A DNA stretch of 64,000 nt, from contig NZ_FMUJ01000007.1 of the NCBI RefSeq assembly GCF_900100965.1, positions 265,690 to 329,689 of the forward strand, given 5' to 3'. A program made the translations under genes and the position numbers. The notes under the pieces were generated by a model that saw only the letters and a program-made list of their open reading frames with translations, was not told where the DNA came from and did not search any database. Shown piece by piece: positions 24,352 through 32,168 of the stretch; the stretch's first letter is position 1; each line of letters starts with the position of its first letter. This DNA is from Variovorax sp. EL159 (GTDB lineage Bacteria > Pseudomonadota > Gammaproteobacteria > Burkholderiales > Burkholderiaceae_C).

Positions 24352-24381
24352 GGTACCCATGGGTACCGCGGCATTTAAGAT
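24352..24381 (+). promoter_or_regulatory. 16-bp perfect palindrome and candidate promoter of the ACBP gene
   Basis: GGTACCCATGGGTACC (24352-24367) is a perfect palindrome. TTTAAGAT, containing a -10-like TAAGAT at 24376-24381, follows nine bases later. The ACBP start is at 24412. A repressor bound to the palindrome would cover the -35 region. The -35 itself does not match consensus well. The preceding TPR gene ends at 24347, so this is the only upstream spacer. Confidence 0.5.
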
Positions 24382-24411
24382 GCGCGTTTTCCGCATTCCA
24401 ATTTGACCGCC

Positions 24412-24672
24412 ATGTCCGATCTCAACACCCTGTTCGAAGCCGCCCAGGCCAACTCCAAGCTGCTCGCCGAGCGCCCCGACAACCCGACCCTGCTCAAGAT
24501 CTACGGCCTGTTCAAGCAGGCCACCGAAGGCGACAACGCCGCCAAGAAGCCCAGCTTCAGCGACATCGTGGCGCGCGCCAAGTGGGACGCCTGGACCGCC
24601 CAGAAGGGCGCGAGCGCCGACGAGGCGAAACAAAAATACATCGACCTCATCGAATCGCTCCGAGCAGGCTAG
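24412..24672 (+). CDS. Acyl-CoA-binding protein (ACBP)
   Basis: An 86-residue four-helix protein of the eukaryotic-type ACBP family. It contains IYGLFKQATEGDN (the Y-x-x-x-K pair that binds the CoA phosphate) and the conserved KWDAWTAQKGASADEAKQKYI. It binds long-chain acyl-CoA esters, buffers them and donates them to enzymes in the cytoplasm. Length equals the canonical 86. I start at the ATG at 24412; an earlier in-frame TTG is less likely. ACBPs are scattered in bacteria, mostly in Burkholderiales and a few other lineages. Here it lies between phasin/TetR genes and a CoA-transferase, which suits acyl-CoA handling. Confidence 0.95.
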   Translation: MSDLNTLFEAAQANSKLLAERPDNPTLLKIYGLFKQATEGDNAAKKPSFSDIVARAKWDAWTAQKGASADEAKQKYIDLIESLRAG

Positions 24673-24713
24673 GCTCTCCCCCAGGCTGCGCGCACTTCGT
24701 GTCGCTGCGCCAA

Positions 24714-24765
24714 CCCCCTTCCGGGGGCAACACCGACGACCCGGCAAAGCCGGTTCCGCGGTGTT
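24714..24765. repeat. GC-rich stem-loop cluster between convergent genes
   Basis: Two hairpins follow the ACBP gene. The first is CCCCC-TTCC-GGGGG (24714-24727). The second is a nested dyad, AACACCG with CGGTGTT (24729-24765), enclosing CCGG/CCGG. It separates the convergent ACBP and CoA-transferase genes and can serve as a bidirectional terminator. From memory, very similar sequence recurs between genes in Comamonadaceae genomes, so it is probably a dispersed repeat. That should be confirmed by search. Confidence 0.6.
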
Positions 24766-24774
24766 TCACGAAGG

Positions 24775-26037
24775 CTAGCCAACGATCCCGCGCGCATGCA
24801 GCGCGGCGATCTGCTCGGCGCTCAAGCCGATTTCCTTCAACACCGCATCGGTGTCCGCGCCCAGCGCCGGCGCGTTGTGCCGGTGGCTGGCCGGCGTGAG
24901 CGACAGCTTGGGCACGAAGCCGGGCACCGCGAGCGCGCTGCCGTCGGGCATGGTCACCTGCTGCAGCATGCCGCGCGCGGCGTAGTGCGCATCGGCCGCG
25001 ATGTCGGCGATGGTGTAGATGCGCCCGGCCGGCACATGCGCCGCATCGAGCACAGCCAGCACTTCGTCCACCGTGCGCTGCGCGGTCCAGTCGCCGATGG
25101 CGGCGTCGAGCATTCCGACCTGCGCCACGCGCCCGGCATTGCCCGACAGCGCCGGATCGGCCGCGAGATCGGGCCGGCCGATGCATTCCATGAGCCTGCG
25201 AAAGATGCTGTCGCCGTTGCCGGCGACGAGCGCATAGCCGCCGTCCGCGCAGCGGTACGCATTGGTCGGCGCGATGCCGGGCAAGGCGCTGCCGGCCGCC
25301 TCGCGCACTGCGCCGAATTCGCTGTACTCGGGCAGCAGGCTTTCCATGCAGTTGAAGACCGCCTCATAGAGCGCCACGTCGATCACCTGCCCCACGCCCT
25401 TCGGATGCTCGGCGCTCACCGTCGCATGCCGGTGCTGCATCGCCATCAGCACGCCGATCACGCCGTGCAATGACGCCAGCGTGTCGCCGATCGACACGCC
25501 CACGCGCACCGGCACGCGGCCCGGTTCGCCCGTGAGATGGCGCAGCCCGCCCATGGCCTCGGCCACCACGCCGAAGCCGGGGCGATCGCGGTAGGGGCCG
25601 GTCTGTCCGTAGCCGCTGATGCGCAGCATCACGAGCGCGGGGTTGGCGGCCAGCAGCGCATCGGGGCCCAGGCCCCAGCCTTCCATCGCGCCGGGGCGGA
25701 AGTTCTCGATCAGCACATCGGCCTCGGCCGCGAGCTGGCGCACGATGGCCTGCGCCTCGGGCTCGCGCAGGTCGAGCGCCAGCGAGCGCTTGTTGCGCGA
25801 CTGCACCTGCCACCAGACCGAGGTGCCGTCCTTCAGCAGCCGCCAGGTGCGCAGCGGATCGCCCGCACCGGGCGGCTCGATCTTGATGACCTCCGCGCCG
25901 AAGTCGGCCAGCGTGCGCGCGGCGAAGGGCCCCGCAATGAGTTGCCCGAGTTCGACGACCTTGAGGCCGGCCAGCGGCCCTTTGGCCGGGGCTGCGGCAG
26001 AGGAGGAAGAGAAAGAGGAAGAAGCGGTTTCCGTCAT
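24775..26037 (-). CDS. CaiB/BaiF (family III) CoA-transferase
   Basis: A 420-residue family III CoA-transferase, which moves CoA between carboxylic acids. It has LKVVELGQLIAGPFAARTLADFGAEVIKIE near the start, NKRSLALDLREPEAQAIV, and the active-site aspartate in VGVSIGDTLAS (D185). The C-terminal acyl-CoA dock follows. The N-terminus carries a low-complexity serine/alanine stretch (about 4-16) encoded by a purine-rich tract; it is not part of the fold. I start at 26037, since the longer reading to 26247 lacks family character. It may activate a dicarboxylic or branched acid for beta-oxidation. The substrate is unknown. Confidence 0.9.
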   Translation of the reverse strand: MTETASSSFSSSSAAAPAKGPLAGLKVVELGQLIAGPFAARTLADFGAEVIKIEPPGAGDPLRTWRLLKDGTSVWWQVQSRNKRSLALDLREPEAQAIVRQLAAEADVLIENFRPGAMEGWGLGPDALLAANPALVMLRISGYGQTGPYRDRPGFGVVAEAMGGLRHLTGEPGRVPVRVGVSIGDTLASLHGVIGVLMAMQHRHATVSAEHPKGVGQVIDVALYEAVFNCMESLLPEYSEFGAVREAAGSALPGIAPTNAYRCADGGYALVAGNGDSIFRRLMECIGRPDLAADPALSGNAGRVAQVGMLDAAIGDWTAQRTVDEVLAVLDAAHVPAGRIYTIADIAADAHYAARGMLQQVTMPDGSALAVPGFVPKLSLTPASHRHNAPALGADTDAVLKEIGLSAEQIAALHARGIVG

Positions 26038-26353
26038 GACGCCAGAGTGTGCCGTGCCGCCGGCCATCCGCCTCGGGGCGGGAAAACACCTATGAATTCT
26101 TGACACCGCATTTGCCGCGCCTTTTGCAGTGCAGCAATCGCCCCGGTGCGCCCTTCTCCCACCGGGGAGAAAGCACTTTGCTGCAACGCAATGCACAGCT
26201 TCCGTGGCTTGCCCTCGGGTCAAAAAAGTATCAATCTGGAGCGCCATCTCTGGTTGTTGACGTCCTGGGCGATTCGTACAGTCCGCCCCACGCTGTCACA
26301 CGTCGCCATGCACGACAAACAAGTCAACAAAGAGACAAGGAAAGAAGAACGCC
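26038..26353. other. Intergenic region between divergent CoA-transferase and AraC regulator
   Basis: This 316-bp stretch has no convincing gene. It contains a perfect 8-bp stem (CCCCGGTG at 26141-26148, CACCGGGG at 26160-26167). It is less GC-rich than the genes. Promoters for both divergent neighbours must lie here; TTGACG near 26258 is a possible -35 for the AraC gene, but no well-spaced -10 follows. AAGGA precedes the AraC start. Confidence 0.6.
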
Positions 26354-27244
26354 ATGCAACCCGATCTGGAAATCGTCGAAGTCCGCGGTGACGAGTCGTT
26401 CACCGCCTGGGCGCACGGCTATCCGTATCGCACGGTGCGCTGGCACTTCCACCCCGAATACGAAATCCAGCTGATCGTGGAAACCAAGGGCGTGTACTTC
26501 GTGGGCGACCACGTCGGCCACTTCGAGCCCGGCAACCTCGTACTGATGGGCCCCGACCTGCCGCACAACTGGATCAGCGACGTGCCCGCAGGCCAGAGCG
26601 TCGAGCGGCGCGGCATCGTGATCCAGTTCCCGGCCACGCTGCCCGATCACATGGCCGCGGCCTTCCCGGAGTTCCAGCGCATCGTGCCGCTGCTGGCCGA
26701 GTCGGGCGCGGGCGTGCTCTTTTCCGCCGAGACCGCCGTCGCCGCCAAGCCGATCATGGAATCGCTGCTTGAGGCGCGCGGGTTGCGCCGCGTGATCCTG
26801 CTGCTGTCGCTGCTCGAGTTGCTGGTCGACAGCAGCGACCGCCAGCGGCTCGCCAGCCCCGCCTTCAAGCCCGACCCCAAGGCCTTCATGTCGCACGCGA
26901 TCAACAACGTGCTGGCGCACATCGCCGCCAACCTGGGCGACGACCTGCGCGAGCCGATGCTGGCCGAGCTGGTGGGCCAGAGCCCGAGCGCTTTCTCGCG
27001 GTCGTTCCGCAAGCACACGGGCCAGTCGTTCGTGCGTTATGTGAACCGGCTGCGCATCAGCCGCGCCTGCGAGCTGCTCACCAGCAGCGAGAAGCCGGTG
27101 CTCGACGTCTGCATGGACGTGGGCTTCAACAACGTGTCGAACTTCAACCGGCAGTTCCTCCTGCACAAGCGCATGCCGCCGACCAAGTTCCGCAATTTCC
27201 ATCGCATGCAGGCCGCGGCCTCGCGTGCCGCCAGCCCGCCGTAG
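26354..27244 (+). CDS. AraC family transcriptional regulator of the sugar/polyol cluster
   Basis: A 296-residue regulator. An N-terminal cupin (about 25-100, RWHFHPEYEIQLIVE and FVGDHVGHFEPGNLVLMGPDLPHNW) binds the sugar-like effector. The C-terminal double helix-turn-helix (about 190-285) contains LAELVGQSPSAFSRSFRKHTG and VLDVCMDVGFNNVSNFNRQF, the AraC/XylS signature. It is read in the same direction as the ABC transporter operon that starts 147 nt downstream, and it very probably activates that operon. AAGGA is present before the ATG. Confidence 0.93.
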   Translation: MQPDLEIVEVRGDESFTAWAHGYPYRTVRWHFHPEYEIQLIVETKGVYFVGDHVGHFEPGNLVLMGPDLPHNWISDVPAGQSVERRGIVIQFPATLPDHMAAAFPEFQRIVPLLAESGAGVLFSAETAVAAKPIMESLLEARGLRRVILLLSLLELLVDSSDRQRLASPAFKPDPKAFMSHAINNVLAHIAANLGDDLREPMLAELVGQSPSAFSRSFRKHTGQSFVRYVNRLRISRACELLTSSEKPVLDVCMDVGFNNVSNFNRQFLLHKRMPPTKFRNFHRMQAAASRAASPP

Positions 27245-27278
27245 CCGGCTCTTTCCGTGTTCCCCGTGTCGTCACCAG

Positions 27279-27300
27279 CGCGGCGCCTTCGGGTGCCGCG
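27279..27300 (+). terminator. Stem-loop after AraC gene (possible terminator)
   Basis: GCGGCGCC-TTCG-GGTGCCGC forms a strong stem with a UUCG tetraloop, extended by one outer pair, 35 nt after the AraC stop. A run of six T (27322-27327) follows about 20 nt later, too far for a standard intrinsic terminator. It may reduce read-through into the ABC operon or only stabilise the AraC transcript end. Confidence 0.4.
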
Positions 27301-27390
27301 TGGGGCGAGCCTTTGTCCGCGTTTTTTCGACCGTCAGTCAGTTCATCAGTCCATCAGCCAGCCAGTCACAAACCCAAGGAGACAGCCACC

Positions 27391-28311
27391 ATGAAGAACA
27401 TCCTCAAAGCCACCGCCCTCACCGCCGCACTGCTGTGCGCTGCATCCGCCGTGCAGGCGCAGGCACCGAAGCAGCCGCTGCGCATCGGCATGACCTTCCA
27501 GGAACTGAACAACCCCTACTTCGTGACGATGAAGCAGGCGCTGGAAGAAGCCGCCGCCAGCATCGGCGCCACCGTGGTCACCACCGACGCGCGGCACGAC
27601 GTGGCCAAGCAGATCGGCGACGTGGAAGACATGATCCAGAAGAAGGTCGACATCCTGCTGCTGAACCCGACCGACTCCACCGGCGTGCAGTCGGCCGTGC
27701 GCTCGGCCAAGAAGGCGGGGCTGATCGTGGTGGCGGTCGATGCGAATGCGCAGGGCCCGGTCGATTCGTTCGTGGGCTCGAAGAACACCGACGCGGGCCG
27801 CCTGGCCTGCGAGTACCTTGCCAAGAACATCGGCGAGAAGGGCGACGTGGCGATCCTCGACGGCATTCCGGTCGTGCCGATTCTTGAGCGCGTGAAGGGC
27901 TGCCGCGAAGCGCTCGCCAAGTACCCCGGCATCAAGGTGGTGAGCACGCAGAACGGCAAGCAGGAGCGCGCCACCGCGCTCACCGTGACCGAGAACATCC
28001 TGCAGGCCAACGGCAACCTGAAGGGCATCTTCAGCGTGAACGACGGCGGTTCGATGGGCGCGCTCGCCGCCATCGAGGCCAGCGGCAAGGACGTGAAGCT
28101 CACCAGCGTCGATGGCGCGCCCGAGGCCATCAAGGCCATGCAGAAGCCGGGCTCCAAGTTCATCGCGACCACAGCGCAGTACCCGCGCGACCAGATCCGT
28201 CTGGCCATCGGCATTGCGCTGGCGAAGAAGTGGGGCGCCAACGTGCCGGCCGCCGTGCCGGTCGACGTGAAGCTGATCGACGCCGAAGGCGCCAAGACCT
28301 TCAGCTGGTAA
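27391..28311 (+). CDS. Sugar ABC transporter periplasmic binding protein (ribose/RbsB type)
   Basis: A 306-residue Peripla_BP_4 protein. It has a signal peptide (about 1-24, AVQAQA), then LRIGMTFQELNNPYFVTMKQALEEAA, the RbsB-like opening. DMIQKKVDILLLNPTDSTG lies in lobe 1, IFSVNDGGSMGALAAIEASG in lobe 2 and VKLTSVDGAPEAIKAM near the C-terminus. AAGGAG lies 9 nt before the ATG. It captures a pentose, hexose or polyol for the ATPase and permease that follow. The neighbouring dehydrogenase and kinase point to a polyol or ketose. Confidence 0.93.
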   Translation: MKNILKATALTAALLCAASAVQAQAPKQPLRIGMTFQELNNPYFVTMKQALEEAAASIGATVVTTDARHDVAKQIGDVEDMIQKKVDILLLNPTDSTGVQSAVRSAKKAGLIVVAVDANAQGPVDSFVGSKNTDAGRLACEYLAKNIGEKGDVAILDGIPVVPILERVKGCREALAKYPGIKVVSTQNGKQERATALTVTENILQANGNLKGIFSVNDGGSMGALAAIEASGKDVKLTSVDGAPEAIKAMQKPGSKFIATTAQYPRDQIRLAIGIALAKKWGANVPAAVPVDVKLIDAEGAKTFSW

Positions 28312-28321
28312 GCCGCGCAAA

Positions 28322-28349
28322 CAAGCAAGCAAGCAAGCAGGCAGGCAAG
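28322..28349 (+). repeat. Tetranucleotide repeat CARG x7 in transporter operon leader
   Basis: Seven tandem CAAG/CAGG units fill most of the 41-nt gap between the binding-protein stop and the GTG start of the ATPase gene. The unit count sets the spacing just ahead of the start codon, where no good Shine-Dalgarno is visible. The tract could vary by slipped-strand mispairing. Confidence 0.75.
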
Positions 28350-28352
28350 CCC

Positions 28353-29867
28353 GTGACCACGAACGACAACGCCGAGATGCTGCGGCTCGAAGGCGTCTCC
28401 AAGAGCTTCCCCGGCGTGAAGGCGCTCGCGGGCATCGACCTCTCGATCCGCAAGGGCGAGGTGCATGCGCTGCTCGGCGAGAACGGCGCGGGCAAGTCGA
28501 CGCTGATGAAGATCCTCGGCGGCATCTACCAGGCCGACGAGGGCCGCATCTTCATCGAAGGCAGCGAGCGCAGGTTCGCGGGCTACAACGACGCGATCGC
28601 GGCGGGCATCGGCATCATCTTCCAGGAGTTCAGCTTGGTGCCGTACCTGAACGCGGTGGAGAACATCTTCCTGGGCCGCTACCTGAAGAACCGCTTCGGG
28701 CTGATGGACAAGGCGGCGATGAAGCGTTCGGCCCAGCAGCTCTTCGACGAGCTGGGCGTGCAGATCGACCTGGGCGTGCCGATCTGCCGGCTCTCGGTGG
28801 CGCAGCAGCAGTTCGTGGAGATCGGCAAGGCGCTGTCGCTGAAGGCGCGGCTGCTGGTGCTCGACGAGCCGACCGCCACGCTCACGCCGAACGAGGCCGG
28901 GCACCTCTTCAAGATCATGCGCGAGCTGCGCGCCAGGGGCGTGGCGATGATCTTCATCTCGCATCACCTGGACGAGATCTTCGAGGTGTGCGACCGCATC
29001 AGCGTGCTGCGCGACGGGGCCAATGCAGGGCATGCGGACGTGGGCGCAACGAACGTGGATGCGCTGGTCGAGATGATGGTGGGCCGCCGCATCGAGCACA
29101 ACTTTCCGCCCAAGCCGCAGCCCGCGCCGCGCGGTCGCAAGGTGCTCGAAGTGCCGGAGATCCAGCTCACCAAAGGCGGGCCGGTCAACGCCTTCGACCT
29201 GCACGAAGGCGAGATCCTCGGCTTCGCGGGGCTGGTGGGTTCGGGCCGCACTGAACTCGCACTGGGAATGATGGGCGCCGACCGCGTGCATCGAAAAACT
29301 GTTCTGCGCAACGGCAAGCCGGTGCGATTGAACGACCCGACGCAGGCGCTGGAAAACGGCATCGGCCTGCTGCCCGAGAGCCGCAAGGTCGAGGGGCTCA
29401 TCACCGACTTCACGATCCGCTTCAACATCTCGATGAACAACCTCGGCAAGCACCGGAGCGCCGGGCTGGTGAGCCAGAAGTCGGAGAAGCAGTCGGCCGC
29501 CGAGCTTGCGAAGCGCGTGGGCGTGAAGGCGCCCGACATCGAGACCCGCGTGGCCACGCTCTCGGGTGGCAACCAGCAGAAGGTGGTGATCGCGCGCTGG
29601 CTCGGCCACGCCTGCGAGGTGCTGATCTTCGACGAGCCGACGCGCGGCATCGACGTGGGCGCCAAGGCAGAGATCTACGGCCTCATGCGTGAACTGACGC
29701 AGCAGGGCAAGGCCATCGTGATGATCTCGAGCGAGCTGCCCGAGATCGTCGGCATGTGCGACCGCGTCGCCGTGTTCTCGGGCGGGTCCATCGTGGCCAC
29801 GCTCGAGGGCGACTCCATCAACTCCGGCGACATCATGCGCCACGCAACGACAGGGGGCCCGCAATGA
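28353..29867 (+). CDS. Sugar ABC transporter ATP-binding protein (RbsA/MglA type)
   Basis: A 504-residue fused double ATPase. Domain 1 has Walker A GENGAGKSTLMK, a variant signature (LSVAQQQFVEIGKAL) and LLVLDEPTATLT. Domain 2 (from about 265) lacks a normal Walker A (GLVGSGRTELALG), has LSGGNQQKVVIARWL and LIFDEPTRGIDVG, as in RbsA and MglA. The start is taken as GTG at 28353; an in-frame ATG at 28377 is the alternative and would still leave the fold intact. The stop overlaps the permease start (ATGA). Cytoplasmic face of the sugar importer. Confidence 0.92.
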   Translation: MTTNDNAEMLRLEGVSKSFPGVKALAGIDLSIRKGEVHALLGENGAGKSTLMKILGGIYQADEGRIFIEGSERRFAGYNDAIAAGIGIIFQEFSLVPYLNAVENIFLGRYLKNRFGLMDKAAMKRSAQQLFDELGVQIDLGVPICRLSVAQQQFVEIGKALSLKARLLVLDEPTATLTPNEAGHLFKIMRELRARGVAMIFISHHLDEIFEVCDRISVLRDGANAGHADVGATNVDALVEMMVGRRIEHNFPPKPQPAPRGRKVLEVPEIQLTKGGPVNAFDLHEGEILGFAGLVGSGRTELALGMMGADRVHRKTVLRNGKPVRLNDPTQALENGIGLLPESRKVEGLITDFTIRFNISMNNLGKHRSAGLVSQKSEKQSAAELAKRVGVKAPDIETRVATLSGGNQQKVVIARWLGHACEVLIFDEPTRGIDVGAKAEIYGLMRELTQQGKAIVMISSELPEIVGMCDRVAVFSGGSIVATLEGDSINSGDIMRHATTGGPQ

Positions 29868-30844
29868 ATGCCACCGCCACTCACCCCACGCCACCGGCGC
29901 CCGCCGGCGGGTTCTTCACCCAGCTGCGCCGCTCGACGGCCTTCCTGCCGCTGGTGGGGCTGGTCGCGATCTCGGTCTTCATGATCGTCGCGACCGACAA
30001 CTTCCTCTCGTGGGGCAACCTGCAGAACATCGCGCTGCAGTCGTCGATCAACGCGATCATCGCGGTGGGCATGACGGCCGCGATCCTCACCGGGGGCATC
30101 GATCTTTCAGTCGGTGCGGTGGTGGCGCTCTCGGGCACGCTGGCCTCGGGAATGATGGTGCAGTTCGGACTGCCGCCGATGCTCGCGGTGCCACTCGGGC
30201 TGGCGGTCGGCGTGGTCATCGGCCTGTTCAACGGCTACTGCGTGGCCTACCTGCGCATGCCGCCGATCATCGTGACGCTGGCCACCATGGGCATTGCGCG
30301 CGGCATCGCGCTGATCTACACGGGCGGCTACCCCATCGACGGGCTGCCCGACTCGTTCGCCTTTCTCGGCGGCGGCGTGCTGGCGGGCATCAAGGTGCCG
30401 ATCCTCATCATGCTGGCGACGTACCTCGTGGCGTATGTGCTGCTGAACATGGCGCCGTTCGGCCGTTATGTGTATGCCATCGGAGGCAATGAGGAAGCCA
30501 CGCGGCTGTCGGGTGTGCGCGTGTCGCGCTACAAGCTGCTGGTGTATGCGCTGAGCGGCCTCACAGCGGCCATCGCCGGCATCGTGCAGGCGGCGCGCGT
30601 CACGAGCGGACAACCCGGTGTCGGCGTGGGCTTCGAGCTCGACGCGATCGCGGCGGTGGTGATGGGCGGCACGTCCATCGCCGGCGGGCGCGGCGCCATC
30701 GTCGGCACGCTGGTCGGTGCGCTGCTGCTCGGCGTGCTGAACAACGGTCTCAACATGATCGGTGTGTCGCCGTATCTGCAATTGATCATCAAGGGCGGGA
30801 TCGTCTTGCTCGCGATCTTCATCAGCCGGGAAGCCAAGCGCTGA
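29864..30844 (+). CDS. Sugar ABC transporter permease (RbsC type)
   Basis: A 326-residue inner-membrane permease with about ten hydrophobic segments. It carries INAIIAVGMTAAILTGGIDLSVG, the RbsC/XylH hallmark, and PPIIVTLATMGIARG. The cytoplasmic coupling loop is AIGGNEEATRLSGVRV, and VVMGGTSIAGGRGAIVG follows. The ATG at 29864 overlaps the ATPase stop (ATGA). It forms a homodimeric channel with two copies of the ATPase fusion. Its gene is the last of the transport unit before the catabolic enzymes. Confidence 0.93.
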   Translation: MNATATHPTPPAPAGGFFTQLRRSTAFLPLVGLVAISVFMIVATDNFLSWGNLQNIALQSSINAIIAVGMTAAILTGGIDLSVGAVVALSGTLASGMMVQFGLPPMLAVPLGLAVGVVIGLFNGYCVAYLRMPPIIVTLATMGIARGIALIYTGGYPIDGLPDSFAFLGGGVLAGIKVPILIMLATYLVAYVLLNMAPFGRYVYAIGGNEEATRLSGVRVSRYKLLVYALSGLTAAIAGIVQAARVTSGQPGVGVGFELDAIAAVVMGGTSIAGGRGAIVGTLVGALLLGVLNNGLNMIGVSPYLQLIIKGGIVLLAIFISREAKR

Positions 30845-30867
30845 CCCCTCTTTCCTTCTGTCTTGCT

Positions 30868-30968
30868 CCTTCCCCCTCTGGGGGAAGGCTGGGATGGGGG
30901 CAGCCAGAGCGTGCCCAGTAGTGACGCCGCTTGCCCCCACCCCTGCCCTCCCCCAGAGGGAGAGGGAG
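30868..30968. repeat. Inverted pair of GC-rich intergenic repeats
   Basis: The 172-bp gap after the permease gene holds CCTTCCCCC-TCT-GGGGGAAGG (30868-30888) followed by a GGGATGGGGG segment. An inverted, slightly diverged copy lies at about 30931-30968 (GCCCCCACCCCTGCCCTCCCCC side). The two copies can pair into a long cruciform. It resembles a dispersed intergenic repeat I associate with Comamonadaceae. It may attenuate transcription between the transporter and enzyme genes. Confidence 0.65.
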
Positions 30969-31016
30969 AAAAACCAAAAGCCAAAACCCAACACACCCTC
31001 CGACCACAAGGACCCC

Positions 31017-32147
31017 ATGTCGTACCAAAAACTCCAGCCCAACGCCTCAGGCGCCATCGGCGAACTCGCCGCCATGCAAGCCGTCGTCTGCCACGGCCCC
31101 AAGGACTACCGCCTCGAAACCGTGGCCATGCCCACCATCGGCGCGAACGAACTGCTGATCTCCATCGCCGCCTGCGGCATCTGCGCCTCGGACTGCAAGT
31201 GCCATTCGGGCGCGAAGATGTTCTGGGGCGGCGACGGACAGCCTTCGTGGGTGAAGGCACCAGTCATTCCTGGCCACGAGTTCTTCGGGTACGTCGAAGC
31301 ACTCGGTAAAGGCGCGGCAGAACACTTCGGCGTGCAGAAAGGCGACCGCGTGATCGCCGAGCAGATCGTGCCCTGCGGCAAGTGCCGCTTCTGCACCTCG
31401 GGCAAATACTGGATGTGCGAGGTGCACAACATCTTCGGCTTCCAGCGCATCGTGGCCGATGGCGGCATGGCCGACTACATGCGGCTGCCGCCGACCTCGC
31501 GCGTGCACAAGATCCCCGACGGCATCTCGCTCGAAGACGCGGCCATCATCGAACCGCTCTCGTGCGCGATCCACACGGTGAACCGCGGCGACATCCAGCT
31601 CGACGACGTGGTGGTGATCGCAGGCGCCGGCCCGCTGGGCCTGATGATGGTGCAGGCCGCGCGCCTGAAGACGCCGAAGAAGCTGGTCGTGATCGACCTC
31701 GTGCCCGAGCGCCTCGCACTTGCCAAGCAGTTCGGCGCCGACGTGACCATCAACCCCAAGACCGAGAACGCCGACGCCATCGTCAAGGGCCTGACCGAAG
31801 GCTACGGCTGCGACGTGTACATCGAGACCACCGGCGCGCCCATCGGCGTGACGCAGGGGCTGGAGATGATCCGCAAGCTCGGCCGCTTCGTCGAGTTCAG
31901 CGTGTTCGGCTCGGAGACCAGCGCCGACTGGTCGATCATCGGCGACCGCAAGGAGCTGGACGTGCGCGGCGCGCACCTGGGGCCGTACTGCTACCCCATC
32001 GCCATCGACCTGCTGGCGCGCGGCCTCGTCACCTCGAAGGGCATCGTGACGCACGACTTTCCGCTGACCGAATGGGAACGCGCCTTTGCGCTGGCAAACT
32101 CGCTGGATTCCATCAAGGTGCTGCTCAAGCCGCAGCCCAGATCCTGA
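31017..32147 (+). CDS. Zinc-dependent polyol/alcohol dehydrogenase (MDR superfamily)
   Basis: A 376-residue medium-chain dehydrogenase. Catalytic zinc ligands are C56 (CGIC), H87 and E88 (GHE). The structural zinc lobe is complete, with C120, C123, C126 and C134. The Rossmann motif GAGPLGLMMVQAA lies near 205, and VVIDLVPERL gives an acidic residue that favours NAD. Such enzymes oxidise sorbitol, xylitol, threonine, threitol or similar diols to ketoses. The following FGGY kinase would phosphorylate the ketose. The extended N-terminus and the insertion SGAKMFWGGDGQPSW set it apart from ordinary sorbitol dehydrogenases. The exact polyol is not determinable. Confidence 0.88.
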   Translation: MSYQKLQPNASGAIGELAAMQAVVCHGPKDYRLETVAMPTIGANELLISIAACGICASDCKCHSGAKMFWGGDGQPSWVKAPVIPGHEFFGYVEALGKGAAEHFGVQKGDRVIAEQIVPCGKCRFCTSGKYWMCEVHNIFGFQRIVADGGMADYMRLPPTSRVHKIPDGISLEDAAIIEPLSCAIHTVNRGDIQLDDVVVIAGAGPLGLMMVQAARLKTPKKLVVIDLVPERLALAKQFGADVTINPKTENADAIVKGLTEGYGCDVYIETTGAPIGVTQGLEMIRKLGRFVEFSVFGSETSADWSIIGDRKELDVRGAHLGPYCYPIAIDLLARGLVTSKGIVTHDFPLTEWERAFALANSLDSIKVLLKPQPRS

Positions 32148-32168
32148 GAAACCGAGAGACAGCCAACC

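Noticed and set aside
22080..24374. Open frame of 764 codons on the minus strand.
   Set aside because: It lies opposite phasin, TetR and TPR genes that have clear starts, ribosome sites and domains. The translation has no family character.
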